The notes under the pieces were generated by a model, which did not search any database, had not been told where the DNA came from, and was given only the letters and a program-made list of their open reading frames with translations. A stretch of 64,000 nucleotides of DNA from assembly GCA_020248665.1 (NCBI GenBank), contig JADCHE010000074.1:1-64000 (forward strand), read 5' to 3'. Numbering within the stretch: position 1 is the first letter of the stretch; each line of letters begins with the position of its first letter. This stretch comes from Burkholderiales bacterium (GTDB lineage Bacteria > Pseudomonadota > Gammaproteobacteria > Burkholderiales > Burkholderiaceae_E). The translations under genes and the position numbers were made by a program. Below, one piece after another: positions 10,116 to 19,916 of the stretch.

Positions 10116-11128
10116 CGGCGCTGCCCCCGACGTTCCGGGCGATGGCGTTCGACGGCGCGCGGCGGCTGCGCGCGGTCGAGCTGCCGCTCGCGCCGCCCGG
10201 GCCGCACGAGCTGGTGCTGCGCGTGAGCACCTGCGGCGTGTGCCGCACCGACCTGCATCTCGTCGACGGCGACCTCACGCCGCCGCGCCTGCCCGTCGTG
10301 CCCGGCCACGAGATCGTCGGCACGGTGCTCGCGCGCGGCGACGCGGTCACCGCCTTCGAGGTCGGCCGGCGCGTCGGGGCGGTCTGGATGCACGACAGCT
10401 GCCTGCGCTGCCGCTGGTGCGACGGCGGCCGCGAGAACCTGTGCCGCGACGCGCGCTTCAACGGCCTGCACGTGCACGGCGGCTACGCGACACACGCGGC
10501 TGTCGATGCGCGCTTCTGCGTCGCGCTGCCCGAGCGCTACGACGACGTGCGCGCCGCACCGCTGCTCTGCGCCGGGCTGATCGGCTTGCGCACGCTGCGG
10601 ATGGCCGGCGACGACGCCCGGCGCATCGGCGTCTACGGCTTCGGCGCGGCCGGCCACTTGGTCGCGCAGGCGGCGATCCACGAGGGCCGCGAGGTCTGGG
10701 CGTTCACCCGCGACGGCGACACCGCCGCGCAGGCGCTCGCGCTGCGGCTCGGCGCGCGCTGGGCCGGCGACTCGTCGCAGCCCGCGCCCGAGCCGCTCGA
10801 TGCGGCGCTGCTGTTCGCGCCGGTCGGCGCGCTGGTGCCGAAGGCGCTTGCCGACCTCGCGCCGGGCGGCACCGTGGTGTGCGGTGGGATCCACATGAGC
10901 GACATCCCGTCGTTCCCCTACCGGATCCTGTGGGAGGAGCGCGTCGTGCGCTCGGTCGCGAACCTGACCCGCGCCGACGCGACCGGCTTCATGGCGCTCG
11001 CCGCCGCGGCCGACTTCGCGATCGAGACCGAGACCTTCGCGCTCGCCGACGCGAACGAGGCGCTCGAGCGGCTGCGCGACGGGCGGATCACCGGCGCGGC
11101 AGTGCTGGACTGCTCGGTCGGGCCCTGA
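10112..11128 (+). CDS. Zinc-dependent alcohol dehydrogenase family protein
   Basis: This medium-chain dehydrogenase of up to 338 residues interconverts alcohols and aldehydes with NAD(H). The catalytic zinc site is CGVCRTDLHLVDGDL plus GHEIVG, and the structural zinc lobe is CLRCRWCDGGRENLC. The nucleotide-binding motif IGVYGFGAAGH follows. The start is uncertain. A TTG at 10112 overlaps the usp stop (TTGA) and restores the residues usually found before the conserved RAM; the first ATG is at 10142. Coupling to a universal stress protein behind an FNR-like box suggests fermentative or low-oxygen aldehyde reduction. The substrate is not readable. Confidence 0.88.
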   Translation: MTALPPTFRAMAFDGARRLRAVELPLAPPGPHELVLRVSTCGVCRTDLHLVDGDLTPPRLPVVPGHEIVGTVLARGDAVTAFEVGRRVGAVWMHDSCLRCRWCDGGRENLCRDARFNGLHVHGGYATHAAVDARFCVALPERYDDVRAAPLLCAGLIGLRTLRMAGDDARRIGVYGFGAAGHLVAQAAIHEGREVWAFTRDGDTAAQALALRLGARWAGDSSQPAPEPLDAALLFAPVGALVPKALADLAPGGTVVCGGIHMSDIPSFPYRILWEERVVRSVANLTRADATGFMALAAAADFAIETETFALADANEALERLRDGRITGAAVLDCSVGP

Positions 11129-11155
11129 CGGCCGCGACGCGCGCCGAGGACGCGC

Positions 11156-12865
11156 TCAGCCGCGCGCCGCGAGCGCCTTCGCGCGGATCTCGTCGATCGT
11201 CTGCCCTGCGGTGATTGCCTGCGGGTCGATCACCAGCTCGATCAGCGCCGGTGTGCCCGCGCCCCGTGCGCGCTCGAACGCGGCGGCGAACTGCGCGGTC
11301 TCGGTGACCCGCTCGCCGTGGCAGCCGTACGCCTGCGCGAGCTTCACGAAGTCGGGGTTGCGCAGTGCGGTGCCGTACACCCGCGCCGGATACTCGCGCT
11401 CCTGGTGCATCCGGATCGTGCCGTAGATGCCGTTGTTGACCAGTACGACGATCGGGTTCGCGCCATACTGCACCGCGGTCGCGAGTTCCTGGCCGGTCAT
11501 CATGAAGTCGCCGTCGCCGGTGAACGCGACGACCACCCGGTCCGGGTGCGCGAGCGCGGCGGCGACCGCGGCCGGCACCGCGTAGCCCATCGCGCCGGAG
11601 GTCGGCGCGAGCTGCGTCTTGTGCCGGCGGTGCCGGTGGAAGCGGTGCACGGGCGTGGCGAAGTTGCCGGCGCCGTTGGTCAGGATCGCGTCGTGCGGCA
11701 GCGTGCGCTCGAGGTGCAGCACACACTCGGGGTAGCTGAGCGAGCCCGGCTGCGCGCGCGGCACGCGCCAGTCGGCGTAGTCGCGCTGCGCGTCGGCGAG
11801 CCAGCCGGACCAGCGCGCCGGCAGGTCGGCCGATGCGGGGGCCAGCCCGTCGAGCGCCGCGGCGAACTCTCGGTTGCCCGCGGCGATCGGCAGCTCGGCG
11901 CGGAACACCCGCCCGAGCTCGTCCGCCCCTGGGAACACGTGCACCAGGCACTGCGCCGGTGTCGGCGACTCGACCAGCGTGTAGCCGTTGGTGGTCATCT
12001 CGCCGAGCCGCACGCCGACCGCGACGAGCAGGTCGGCCTCCTTCACGCGCGCGCCCAGCTTCGGGTTCACCCCGATACCGACCTCGCCGACGTAGAGCGC
12101 GTCGCCGTTGTCGTAGGCGTCCTGGAAGCGCCATGCGCAGGCGACCGGCAGCCCGAAGCGCCGCGCGAACGCCTGCACCGAGGCGCGCGAGGCGTCGCCC
12201 CACGTCGATCCGCCGACCAGCAGCAGCGGCCGCTCGGCCTGCGACAGCAGCGCGCCGAGGCGCTCGAGCTGGGCCGCCGACGGTGCGGCCTGCGCGCTCA
12301 GGTAGCGCCTCGCGTCGGGCACGTCGGCGACCTGCACCAGCACGTCCTCCGGCAGCGCGAGCACGACCGGCCCCGGCCGTCCGGAGGTCGCGACGTGGTA
12401 GGCGTGCTGGACGAGCTCGGGGATCCGGTCGGCGCGGTCGATCGACGCGACCCACTTGGCCATCTGCCCGAACATCCGCCGGTAGTCGACCTCCTGGAAC
12501 GCCTCACGCTCGACGAAGTCGGTGCCGACCTGGCCGATGAACAGGATCATCGGCGTCGAGTCCTGGTAGGCGGTGTGCACCCCGATCGACGCGTTGGTCG
12601 CGCCGGGGCCGCGGGTGGCGAAGCAGATCCCCGGCTCGCCGGTCAGCTTGCCCCAGGCCTCGGCCATGTTCGCCGCGCCCCCCTCCTGGCGGCAGACGAC
12701 CAGCGGCAAGCGGTCGCGGACGTCGTGCAGCGCGTCGAGCACCGCGAGGAAGCTCTCTCCGGGCACGCAGAACGCGCGCGACGCACCGTGCGCGAGCAGC
12801 TGGTCGACGAGGATGCGGCCCCCGGGACGCGGGCCGGGCGAGGCGGGGCGGTCGGTGCGGATCAT
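11156..12865 (-). CDS. Thiamine diphosphate-binding enzyme, acetolactate-synthase-like
   Basis: The 569-residue protein has the three-domain layout of the acetohydroxyacid synthase / oxalyl-CoA decarboxylase superfamily. The N-terminal PYR domain carries the catalytic Glu in CRQEGGAANMAEAWG. A central domain covers about 200-340. The C-terminal PP domain has the ThDP-Mg motif GDGDFMMTGQELATAVQYG ... NN, and EIRAKALAAR lies at the C-terminus. It is a lone gene with no regulatory (IlvN-like) subunit beside it, so biosynthetic acetolactate synthase is less likely than a catabolic carboligase or decarboxylase. The specific reaction is unknown. It is divergent from the GNAT gene. Confidence 0.85.
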   Translation of the reverse strand: MIRTDRPASPGPRPGGRILVDQLLAHGASRAFCVPGESFLAVLDALHDVRDRLPLVVCRQEGGAANMAEAWGKLTGEPGICFATRGPGATNASIGVHTAYQDSTPMILFIGQVGTDFVEREAFQEVDYRRMFGQMAKWVASIDRADRIPELVQHAYHVATSGRPGPVVLALPEDVLVQVADVPDARRYLSAQAAPSAAQLERLGALLSQAERPLLLVGGSTWGDASRASVQAFARRFGLPVACAWRFQDAYDNGDALYVGEVGIGVNPKLGARVKEADLLVAVGVRLGEMTTNGYTLVESPTPAQCLVHVFPGADELGRVFRAELPIAAGNREFAAALDGLAPASADLPARWSGWLADAQRDYADWRVPRAQPGSLSYPECVLHLERTLPHDAILTNGAGNFATPVHRFHRHRRHKTQLAPTSGAMGYAVPAAVAAALAHPDRVVVAFTGDGDFMMTGQELATAVQYGANPIVVLVNNGIYGTIRMHQEREYPARVYGTALRNPDFVKLAQAYGCHGERVTETAQFAAAFERARGAGTPALIELVIDPQAITAGQTIDEIRAKALAARG

Positions 12866-12958
12866 CGCCGGATTGTCGCACGCACCCCTGCCCGGCCCCC
12901 TGTCCGAAACTGGCAGAATGGTGACTCCTGGCTTCCTCTCGCCGGCCCATCGGCCCCC

Positions 12959-13468
12959 ATGACACGACCCGACGACCGCGTGCGCGCGCTGCGCATCGAG
13001 CCGCTCGACCTGACCGCGCCGCGCGACGCCGCGGCGCTGGTCGCGCTGCTCGACGAGTACGCACGCGACCCGACCGGGGGCGGCACGCCGCTCGCCGACG
13101 ACGCGAAGGCGCGGCTGCCCGGCCTGCTCGCCAGCCGCGCCCACTACGCGGGCCTGCTCGCGTGGGACGGCGATCGGCCCGTCGGCCTCGTCAACGCGTT
13201 CGAGGGCGTCTCGACCTTCAAGGCGCGTCCGCTGCTCAACATCCACGACATCGCGGTCGCCGCGAGCCACCGCGGCCGCGGCGTGGGCCGCGCGCTGCTC
13301 GCGGCCGCCGAGTCGCTGGCCCGCGCCCGCGGCTGCTGCAAGCTGACCCTCGAGGCCCTCGAGGGCAATGCCACCGCGATCGGCCTGTACCGCAGCGTCG
13401 GCTTCGTCGCCTACGAGCTCGACCCCGCGATGGGCCGCGCGACCTTCTTCGAGAAGTGGCTCACCTGA
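12959..13468 (+). CDS. GNAT-family N-acetyltransferase
   Basis: The 169-residue protein has the single GNAT fold. The acetyl-CoA pyrophosphate loop is [15 protein letters not shown] (motif A). [14 protein letters not shown] precedes it, and the C-terminal [24 protein letters not shown] is motif B. The acceptor is not predictable. The start at 12959 is the first ATG after the divergent thiamine diphosphate enzyme, and the yajQ gene follows after 16 bases on the same strand. Confidence 0.88.
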   Translation: MTRPDDRVRALRIEPLDLTAPRDAAALVALLDEYARDPTGGGTPLADDAKARLPGLLASRAHYAGLLAWDGDRPVGLVNAFEGVSTFKARPLLNIHDIAVAASHRGRGVGRALLAAAESLARARGCCKLTLEALEGNATAIGLYRSVGFVAYELDPAMGRATFFEKWLT

Positions 13469-13484
13469 ACCGGAGCACCCCGCC

Positions 13485-13970
13485 ATGCCCTCCTTCGACG
13501 TGACCCTCGAGGCCAACCAGGTCGAGATCCGCAACGCCGTCGACCAGGCGAACAAGGAGATCGCGAACCGCTTCGACTTCAAGGGCTCGGACGCGCGCTT
13601 CGAGCTCGCCGACAAGAGCCTGACGGCCTTCGCCGACGACGACTTCAAGCTCGGCCAGGTCCGCGACGTGCTGCTCGGCAAGCTCGCCAAGCGCAACGTC
13701 GACGTGCGCTTCCTCGACTACGGCACGCCCGAGCGCATCGGCGGCGACAAGTTAAAGCAGCCGATCACGATCCGGCACGGCGTGCCGTCCGAGACCGGCA
13801 AGAAGATCGTGCGCGCGCTCAAGGACGCGAAGATGAAGGTCCAGGCGTCGATCCAGGGCGACGCGGTGCGCGTGACCGGCGCGAAGCGGGACGAGCTGCA
13901 GGTGGCGATCGCGCTGATCCGCAAGGAGTTCACCGACCTGCCGCTCGCCTGCGGCAACTTCCGCGACTGA
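13485..13970 (+). CDS. yajQ: YajQ family cyclic di-GMP/nucleotide-binding protein
   Basis: The 161-residue protein belongs to UPF0234. It begins [21 protein letters not shown] and carries the family hallmarks [45 protein letters not shown] and the C-terminal [11 protein letters not shown]. Members bind c-di-GMP and nucleic acid, and in Xanthomonas and Pseudomonas they act as c-di-GMP effectors. Length is typical. It lies between the GNAT and Nudix genes with short gaps, so they are probably cotranscribed. Confidence 0.94.
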   Translation: MPSFDVTLEANQVEIRNAVDQANKEIANRFDFKGSDARFELADKSLTAFADDDFKLGQVRDVLLGKLAKRNVDVRFLDYGTPERIGGDKLKQPITIRHGVPSETGKKIVRALKDAKMKVQASIQGDAVRVTGAKRDELQVAIALIRKEFTDLPLACGNFRD

Positions 13971-13990
13971 CCCCCGCGCACGGTGGCGCG

Positions 13991-14776
13991 ATGACGATCG
14001 ACCGCCCCGACGGCACCGTGCCGCTCGTCGTCGACGAGGTCGAGGTCGGCTGCCTGACCGAGGCCTGGCTCGAGCGCGTGCTCGAGGCGCCGACGCCGTT
14101 CGAGCGCACCGGCAACGGCCCGGTGCGGCTGATGCCCGCGCTCGCGACCTTCGCAGGCCGCTCGGCCGCGCTCGCCGCGTGGGCCGACGCCGCCCGAATG
14201 CGCTGGGACGTGCCCGGCTGGCGGGACGAGCGCGTCGTGATCCGCGACGAGCGCGACGGCCGGCCGCTCGCCGGCATCGAGCGAGCCCTGCTGCGTCCGC
14301 TCGGGCTGCTGCTGCGCTCGGTGCAGGCCTGCGCGTATGCGACCGGCCCGGACGGCCCGCGCCTGTGGATCGCACGCCGCGCCGAGCACAAGCCGGTCGA
14401 CCCGGGCCGGCTCGACGCGCTGGTCGCCGGCGGCATCGCGGGCTTCGACACACCGTGGTCGACGCTGCTGCGCGAGTGCGCAGAGGAGGCCGGCATCCCG
14501 GCCGAGCTCGCCGGGCGTGCCCGGTCCGCGGGCACGCTCGAGCTCTGCGTGCCCGCGGTCGACGACGGCGTGCCGGTGGTGCACCGCGAGCGCGTCGAGC
14601 TGCACGACCTCGAACTGCCGCCCGGCTTCGAGCCGGTGCCGGCCGACGGCGAGCACGCCGAGCTGTTCGCGATGCGCCCGGCCGAGGCGCTCGCCTCGAT
14701 CGAGGCCGGCGGCTGGACGCGCGACGGCGCGCAGGCGACGCTCGCGCTGCTGCACCGGCTCGGCTGGCTCGCCTGA
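13991..14776 (+). CDS. Nudix hydrolase with N-terminal DUF4743 domain
   Basis: In this 261-residue protein, residues 1-110 match the DUF4743 region that precedes a Nudix fold in thiamine-pyrophosphokinase-related proteins. The Nudix box is recognisable as AGFDTPWSTLLRECAEEAGI, with the core RExxEExGI intact; it hydrolyses nucleoside diphosphates linked to another moiety. The substrate is undetermined. The start ATG lies 20 bases after the yajQ stop. Confidence 0.85.
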   Translation: MTIDRPDGTVPLVVDEVEVGCLTEAWLERVLEAPTPFERTGNGPVRLMPALATFAGRSAALAAWADAARMRWDVPGWRDERVVIRDERDGRPLAGIERALLRPLGLLLRSVQACAYATGPDGPRLWIARRAEHKPVDPGRLDALVAGGIAGFDTPWSTLLRECAEEAGIPAELAGRARSAGTLELCVPAVDDGVPVVHRERVELHDLELPPGFEPVPADGEHAELFAMRPAEALASIEAGGWTRDGAQATLALLHRLGWLA

Positions 14777-14939
14777 GCGCGCCGACCCGCCCGCGCGGCG
14801 GGCCGCGACGCGGCAGGGATGGTCGACGCGTCGCCGAGCCCTCCGCCCGTCTCACGGCCACGAAGCCCGCGCGGCCGGCCGGGCTCCGCGAACCGACAGG
14901 CGGCCCACCGCGGCGCAGTGCCCCGGCCTACCATGGGGT

Positions 14940-14995
14940 ACACGGGTGGACACCTGTGGACATCCGTGAACCTGCGATTTCTTCTTTCTCCTGGT
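14940..14995. repeat. Low-GC imperfect tandem repeat resembling a dispersed intergenic repeat
   Basis: The stretch contains GGTGGACACC, TGTGGACATCC and GTGAACCT in succession, with a period of about 11-12 bases, followed by a pyrimidine-rich run (TTTCTTCTTTCTCCTGG). Its complement (TTCACGGATGTCCACAGGTG) resembles the short tandem motifs found dispersed between genes in many proteobacteria. Base composition drops sharply compared with the surroundings. It covers the likely start codon and part of the signal peptide of the next gene. Confidence 0.4.
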
Positions 14996-15604
14996 TTCAT
15001 CTTTCTCACCACCGCGGCCGCCGGAGCTGCCGAGGTCGCTGTGGTGGGCGTTTTTCCTCCCTCCAAGGCAGTACTCGTCATCGACGGCAACGGTCCCTTC
15101 ACGGTCCCGGTCGGCGCGTCCAAGGGGTCGGTGCGCGTGCGCTCGGTCGACGAGGGCGGCGCGGTGCTCGAGATCGACGGGCAGCGCGTGTCCCTGCCGA
15201 TCGGCACAGCCCCGATCCGACGGGACCCGTCCACCGCATCGAGGGTCGTGCTCGCGCCCGACGCGCGCGGGCACTACCTCGCGCAGGGCTCGGTCAACGG
15301 CGCCCCGGTGCGCTTCCTCGTCGACACAGGCGCGACCGCGGTGACGCTGCCGCTCGCGCTCGCGCGCTCGATCGGCATCGATCCTTCGCGCGGCGAGGCG
15401 GTGTCCGTGCAGACCGCCAACGGCGTCGTCGCGGGGCGGCGGGTACGGCTCGACCGGGTGTCGATCGGCGAGATGACGCTCTACCAGGTCGACGCGATCC
15501 TGCAGGACGGGCTCGGCGACAAGGCACTGCTCGGCATGAGCTTCCTGTCGCGGACGGACCTGCGCCGAGACGGCGACCAGCTGGTGCTGGTCAAGCGGAT
15601 GTAG
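14966..15604 (+). CDS. Secreted retropepsin-like aspartic protease (TIGR02281-type)
   Basis: The 212-residue protein starts at a GTG giving MNLRFLLSPGFIFLTTAAAGAAE, a Sec signal peptide. The mature part has VAVVGVFPPSKAVLVIDG, then a retropepsin fold with the catalytic FLVDTGATAVTLPL and the C-terminal ALLGMSFLSRTDLRRDGD. Clan AA proteases of this type are single-domain and presumably act as dimers in the periplasm. The start could instead be the ATG at 14933 or 14819, but only the GTG places the hydrophobic segment at the N-terminus. The first codons lie in an anomalous low-GC repeat. Confidence 0.8.
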   Translation: MNLRFLLSPGFIFLTTAAAGAAEVAVVGVFPPSKAVLVIDGNGPFTVPVGASKGSVRVRSVDEGGAVLEIDGQRVSLPIGTAPIRRDPSTASRVVLAPDARGHYLAQGSVNGAPVRFLVDTGATAVTLPLALARSIGIDPSRGEAVSVQTANGVVAGRRVRLDRVSIGEMTLYQVDAILQDGLGDKALLGMSFLSRTDLRRDGDQLVLVKRM

Positions 15605-15630
15605 CGGCGCGGGCCCCGCGCCGCCGCCGC

Positions 15631-16449
15631 TCAGGACTCGATCCGCGCGTACGCCGAGTGGTTGTGGATCGACTCGAAGTTCTCGCCTTCGACCACGAAG
15701 GCCGCCACGCCGGGCGCCTCGCGGACCGCGGCGGCCACGTCGCGCACCAGGTCCTCGACGAATTTCGGGTTGTCGTACGCACGCTCGGTCACGAGCTTCT
15801 CGTCGACGCGCTTGAGCAGACCGTAGAGCTCGCACGAGGCCTGCGCCTCGATCCGCGCGATCAGCGCCGGCAGGTCAAGCGCCGCGCCCTCGGCGAGACG
15901 GGCCTCGACGGTCACATGCGAGCGCTGGTTGTGCGCGCCGTAGTCGGAGATCTCCTTCGAGCACGGGCACAGGCTGGTGACCGGCACGACGACCTTCAGG
16001 TCGATGCGCGCCGCATCGCTCGGGCCATCGACGGCGATCGACACCTCGTAGTCGAGCGTGGACGACACTCCCGAGACCGGCGCCGCCTTCGAGACGAACA
16101 GCGGGAACGCGAGCTCGTAGCGGCCCGAGTCCGCCTGCAGCAGCTCGAGCATCTCGGCGTGCAGCGGCCGCAGCGCGTCGAGCGACAGCTCGCGCGCGCG
16201 GCGCTCGAGCAGCGCGACGAAGCGCGACATGTGGGTGCCCTTCTGCTCGGCCGGCAGCGCGACGAAGAGCCCCCAGAGCGCGACCGTGGGCGTCGCGGCG
16301 GCGCCGTCGCGCCAGAGCATCGGGTAGCGCAACCCGCGCACCCCGACCCGATGGATCGGCTGGCGGCGGTGGTCGGCGCTGCCCTGGACGTCGGGCATCG
16401 CCCGGTCGAGGGGCCCGGGCGGCGCGACGCTGGGATCGCGGGAATTCAT
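15631..16449 (-). CDS. folE2: GTP cyclohydrolase FolE2 (type IB)
   Basis: The 272-residue enzyme converts GTP to 7,8-dihydroneopterin triphosphate, the entry to folate synthesis. Family motifs include [30 protein letters not shown], the metal ligand region [20 protein letters not shown] and the C-terminal NHSAYA. Type IB enzymes can use metals other than zinc and often cover for FolE under zinc limitation. A ribosome binding site AGGAG lies just before the ATG. It follows dxs on the same strand after 77 bases, with a possible -10 (TACAGT, minus strand 16499-16494). Confidence 0.94.
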   Translation of the reverse strand: MNSRDPSVAPPGPLDRAMPDVQGSADHRRQPIHRVGVRGLRYPMLWRDGAAATPTVALWGLFVALPAEQKGTHMSRFVALLERRARELSLDALRPLHAEMLELLQADSGRYELAFPLFVSKAAPVSGVSSTLDYEVSIAVDGPSDAARIDLKVVVPVTSLCPCSKEISDYGAHNQRSHVTVEARLAEGAALDLPALIARIEAQASCELYGLLKRVDEKLVTERAYDNPKFVEDLVRDVAAAVREAPGVAAFVVEGENFESIHNHSAYARIES

Positions 16450-16526
16450 CGGTGCTCCTGGTGATCGGGCCGGCGGGCGGGTCCTGCCCGTCTACTGTAG
16501 CGCAGCGCAGCCCGGCGCGGCCCTGC

Positions 16527-18443
16527 TCAGCGGCTCGCCACCAGCCGGGGCGACCCCTCCGAGGCCAGCAGCGCGGCGAAACGCGCCCGGATCGAGCGCT
16601 CGATGCCGGCCGCATCCAAGCCTTCCAGGCGCAGCAGCAGCGCCGGATCGCCGTGGTCGACGAAGCGGTCCGGCAGTCCGAGCTGCAGCACCGGCCTGAC
16701 GATCGCGCGCGCGGCCATCGCCTCGAGGCAGGCGCTGCCCGCGCCGCCCGGCACCGCGTGCTCCTCGATCGTCACGAACGCGTCGTGGGTGCGGGCGAGC
16801 TCCTCGATCAGGTCGGCGTCGACCGGCTTGACCCAGCGCATGTTGACCACGGTCGCGTCGATCGCCTCCCCGGCCGCGATCGCCGGGTGGACCATCGAGC
16901 CGAACGCGAGGACCGCGATCCGGCGCCCCTTGCGGCGCACCTCGCCCTTGCCGAACGGCAGCTCGGTCAGGTCCTTGCGGCACTCGACGCCCGGCCCCGA
17001 GCCGCGCGGATAGCGGACCGCGCTCGGGCCGTCCTGGAGGAACGCGGTGTAGAGCATCTGCCGGCACTCGTTCTCGTCGGACGGCGCGAGCACCACCATG
17101 TTCGGCACGCAGCGCAGGTACGCGTAGTCGTACGCGCCCGCATGGGTCGCACCGTCGGCGCCGACCAGCCCGGCGCGGTCGAGCGCGAACACCACCGCCA
17201 GGTTCTGCAGGGCGACGTCGTGGATCAGCTGGTCGTAGCCGCGCTGCAGGAACGTCGAGTAGATCGCGACGACCGGCTTCATGCCCTCGCAGGCGAGGCC
17301 GGCGCCGAAGGTCACGGCGTGCTGCTCGGCGATGCCGACGTCGAAGTAGCGCGTCGGGAAGCGGCGTTCGAACTCGACCATGCCCGAGCCCTCGCGCATC
17401 GCCGGCGTGATGCCGACCAGCCGCTCGTCGAGCGCGGCCATGTCGCACAGCCAGTCGCCGAAGACCTGCGTGTAGGTCGGCTTCGACGGCGCGGCGGGCT
17501 TCTGGATGCCCTGTGACGGGTCGAACTTGCCCGGGCCGTGGTACAGGATCGGGTCCGCCTCGGCGAGCTTGTAGCCCTGCCCCTTGCGGGTGATCACGTG
17601 CAGGAACACCGGGCCGCGCATCTCGCGCAGGTTCTGCAGCGTCGGCACCAGGGCGTCGAGGTCGTGGCCGTCGATCGGGCCGAAGTAGGTGAAGCCGAAC
17701 TCCTCGAACATCGTCGCCGGCACGACCATGCCCTTGGCGTGCTCCTCGAGGCGGCGGGCCAACTCGTAGACCGGCGGCACCTTGGACAGCACCGAGCGTG
17801 CCATGTCGCGCACCGAGGAGACCTGGCGGCCCGTCAGGATCCGCGCGAGGTACTTGTTCAGCGCGCCGACCGGCGGGGAGATCGACATGTCGTTGTCGTT
17901 CAGCACGACGAGCAGGTCGATGTCGGGCGTCACGCCCGCGTTGTTCATCGCCTCGAAGGCCATGCCGGCGGTCATCGCGCCGTCGCCGATCACCGCGACG
18001 TGGCGGCGCCGGTTCGGCCCCTTGTTCTCGCCCTTGTTGCGCGACGCGACCGCCATGCCGAGCGCGGCCGAGATCGAGGTCGACGAGTGCGCGGTGCCGA
18101 AGGTGTCGTACTCGCTCTCCACGCGGCGCGGGAAGCCCGAGATGCCGCCGTGCTGGCGCAGCTTCGACATCCCGTGTCGGCGCCCGGTCAGGATCTTGTG
18201 CGGGTAGGACTGGTGGCCGACGTCCCAGACGATCCGGTCGCGTGGCGTGTGGAACACGTAGTGCAGCGCGATCGCCAGCTCGACCGTGCCGAGGTTCGAC
18301 GACAGGTGCCCGCCGGTCTTGGCGACCGACTCGAGCAGGAAGGCGCGCAGTTCGTCGGCCAGCACCGGGAGCTTCGCCCGCTCGAGCTGCCGCAGCACGG
18401 CCGGGTCGTCGATGCGCTCGAGCAGCGGGGTGTCGTCGTTCAT
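16527..18443 (-). CDS. dxs: 1-deoxy-D-xylulose-5-phosphate synthase
   Basis: This thiamine diphosphate enzyme of about 638 residues condenses pyruvate and glyceraldehyde-3-phosphate, the first step of the MEP isoprenoid pathway. It has [34 protein letters not shown], the ThDP motif [33 protein letters not shown], and the transketolase region [16 protein letters not shown] chose the ATG at 18443 ([14 protein letters not shown]); an in-frame ATG at 18473 adds ten residues and is also possible. It is downstream of xseB and ispA on the same strand, the classical Burkholderiales isoprenoid operon. Confidence 0.96.
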   Translation of the reverse strand: MNDDTPLLERIDDPAVLRQLERAKLPVLADELRAFLLESVAKTGGHLSSNLGTVELAIALHYVFHTPRDRIVWDVGHQSYPHKILTGRRHGMSKLRQHGGISGFPRRVESEYDTFGTAHSSTSISAALGMAVASRNKGENKGPNRRRHVAVIGDGAMTAGMAFEAMNNAGVTPDIDLLVVLNDNDMSISPPVGALNKYLARILTGRQVSSVRDMARSVLSKVPPVYELARRLEEHAKGMVVPATMFEEFGFTYFGPIDGHDLDALVPTLQNLREMRGPVFLHVITRKGQGYKLAEADPILYHGPGKFDPSQGIQKPAAPSKPTYTQVFGDWLCDMAALDERLVGITPAMREGSGMVEFERRFPTRYFDVGIAEQHAVTFGAGLACEGMKPVVAIYSTFLQRGYDQLIHDVALQNLAVVFALDRAGLVGADGATHAGAYDYAYLRCVPNMVVLAPSDENECRQMLYTAFLQDGPSAVRYPRGSGPGVECRKDLTELPFGKGEVRRKGRRIAVLAFGSMVHPAIAAGEAIDATVVNMRWVKPVDADLIEELARTHDAFVTIEEHAVPGGAGSACLEAMAARAIVRPVLQLGLPDRFVDHGDPALLLRLEGLDAAGIERSIRARFAALLASEGSPRLVASR

Positions 18444-18496
18444 GTCGGTCCGGGTATCGGTACGATGTGTCATGCTTCGCTTACACAAGCGATCCG

Positions 18497-19405
18497 TCAA
18501 GAGCGTCTGTCGACGATGAGGTCGGCGAGCGCCGCGAGCCGCCCGGCCCGCGTGCCGAATCCTTCGAGCGAGCCGTGGGCCCGGGCGCGCAGTTCGGCGG
18601 CCAGCCGGCGGGCGCCGTCCAGGCCCAGCAGCGACACGAAGGTGGGCTTGTCGTTCGCCGCGTCCTTGCCGGCGGTCTTGCCGAGCGTCGCGCTGTCGGC
18701 CTCGACGTCGAGCACGTCGTCGACCACCTGGAACGCGAGCCCGACCGCGGCGCAGTAGTCGTCGAGCGCGGCCGACGCGGCCGCGTCGAGCGGCGCGCCG
18801 CACCAGGCGCCGAGCCTCACCGAGGCGCGCAGCATCGCGCCGGTCTTGAGCCGGTGCATGTCCTCGAGCGACGTCCGGTCGAGCGCGCCGCCGACCGCGG
18901 CGAGGTCGATCGCCTGGCCGCCCGCCATGCCGACCGAGCCGGCGGCGTCGGCGAGCTCGGCGCACATGCGGACCGCGGCGGCCGGCGCCACGCCATGCGC
19001 GGCGGTCTCGGCGGCCGCCCGGAACGCGAGCGCCTGCAGCGCATCGCCGGTCAGCATCGCCAGCGCCTCGCCGTAGGCGACGTGGACGGTCGGCTTGCCG
19101 CGGCGCAGCACGTCGTCGTCCATGCACGGCAGGTCGTCGTGGACCAGCGAATACGCATGGATCAGCTCGACCGCGCAGCCGGCCCGGTCGAGGGCGGCCG
19201 CGGGCGCGGCGTTGAGCTCGCCGGCCGCGTGCACGAGCAGCGGCCGCACGCGCTTGCCGCCACCCAGCACCGCGTAGCGCATCGCCTCGTGCAGCCGCAC
19301 GAGCGCGCCACCGCCGCCGCCCACGGGCGGCAGCAGCGCGTCGAGCGCGGACTCCGTCCGCGAGAGCACCGCCGCCGACCAGTCGCCGAAGGAGGCGCCG
19401 CTCAT
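18497..19405 (-). CDS. ispA: Polyprenyl (farnesyl/geranyl) diphosphate synthase
   Basis: The 302-residue all-helical prenyltransferase condenses isopentenyl diphosphate with allylic diphosphates to give geranyl and farnesyl diphosphate. The first Asp-rich motif is [11 protein letters not shown] and the second is [23 protein letters not shown] holds the IPP-binding basic residues. The ATG overlaps the xseB stop (ATGA), giving translational coupling. Length is typical for IspA. Confidence 0.94.
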   Translation of the reverse strand: MSGASFGDWSAAVLSRTESALDALLPPVGGGGGALVRLHEAMRYAVLGGGKRVRPLLVHAAGELNAAPAAALDRAGCAVELIHAYSLVHDDLPCMDDDVLRRGKPTVHVAYGEALAMLTGDALQALAFRAAAETAAHGVAPAAAVRMCAELADAAGSVGMAGGQAIDLAAVGGALDRTSLEDMHRLKTGAMLRASVRLGAWCGAPLDAAASAALDDYCAAVGLAFQVVDDVLDVEADSATLGKTAGKDAANDKPTFVSLLGLDGARRLAAELRARAHGSLEGFGTRAGRLAALADLIVDRRS

Positions 19406-19650
19406 CCGTCGGCCCGGGCGTCGGGCTCGAACGGCTTCAGCAGGTCGCCCTCCAGCACCTTCACCTGCTGCTGCACCGACGCCAGGTTGTCGCGGCAGAA
19501 CGCGACCAGCCGGGCGCCCCGCCTGTACGCGTCGAGCGACTGCTCGAGCGTCAGGGTGCCGGCCTCCATCTTCTGCACGAGCGTCTCGAGTTCGCCGAGC
19601 GCGGCCTCGAACGAGGCCGGGGCGTCGGCGGCGCAGGGGGTCTTCGCCAT
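19402..19650 (-). CDS. xseB: Exodeoxyribonuclease VII small subunit
   Basis: The 82-residue protein carries [21 protein letters not shown] followed by [15 protein letters not shown], the diagnostic helical hairpin of XseB, which assembles around the XseA catalytic subunit. The start at 19650 gives the usual short N-terminus. It is the first gene of the xseB-ispA-dxs operon, with a TAAAAT -10 box about 60 bases upstream. Confidence 0.93.
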   Translation of the reverse strand: MAKTPCAADAPASFEAALGELETLVQKMEAGTLTLEQSLDAYRRGARLVAFCRDNLASVQQQVKVLEGDLLKPFEPDARADG

Positions 19651-19709
19651 CGTCGATCGCCGGCCCCGGAGCCCTCGAAAGACCCCTCGCCGACCCGGAG
19701 AAAACCCGG

Positions 19710-19715
19710 ATTTTA
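19710..19715 (-). promoter_or_regulatory. Candidate -10 box (TAAAAT) of the xseB-ispA-dxs operon
   Basis: On the minus strand GCGTAAAATCC stands out as the only AT-rich hexamer in a very GC-rich divergent region. It lies about 60 bases upstream of the xseB ATG. TAAAAT matches the sigma-70 -10 consensus at five positions. I see no good -35. Confidence 0.45.
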
Positions 19716-19860
19716 CGCCACCTTCCCGGCCGGGTCCGCCCGCCGGCCCGCGCCCGCCCTCGACCGGGCGCAGGCGGCGCCCCCGCCCGGACGTCGCGCG
19801 GCCCGCCCGAGGGTGCCCCGGGGGCCGTTCGAGGGTAGACTCCCCGGTCCTTTTCCAACC

Positions 19861-19878
19861 CAACACCTTCGGGGGTTG
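19861..19878 (+). other. UUCG-capped leader hairpin before the Rieske oxygenase gene
   Basis: CAACACC-TTCG-GGGGTTG can fold into a seven-pair stem with one A/G mismatch and a stable cUUCGg tetraloop. It lies about 40 bases before the start codon in the 266-base divergent region. The rest of that region (19651-19916) holds the xseB -10, a weak TAGACT at 19836 and an AGGAGG ribosome binding site just before the ATG. Confidence 0.35.
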
Positions 19879-19916
19879 CCCTTCCACTCGGCTTTCCAGG
19901 ACCAGGAGGTCTGATC

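Noticed and set aside
13971-13990. Possible terminator between yajQ and the Nudix gene
   Set aside because: Only 20 bases, with no inverted repeat; the genes are more likely cotranscribed.
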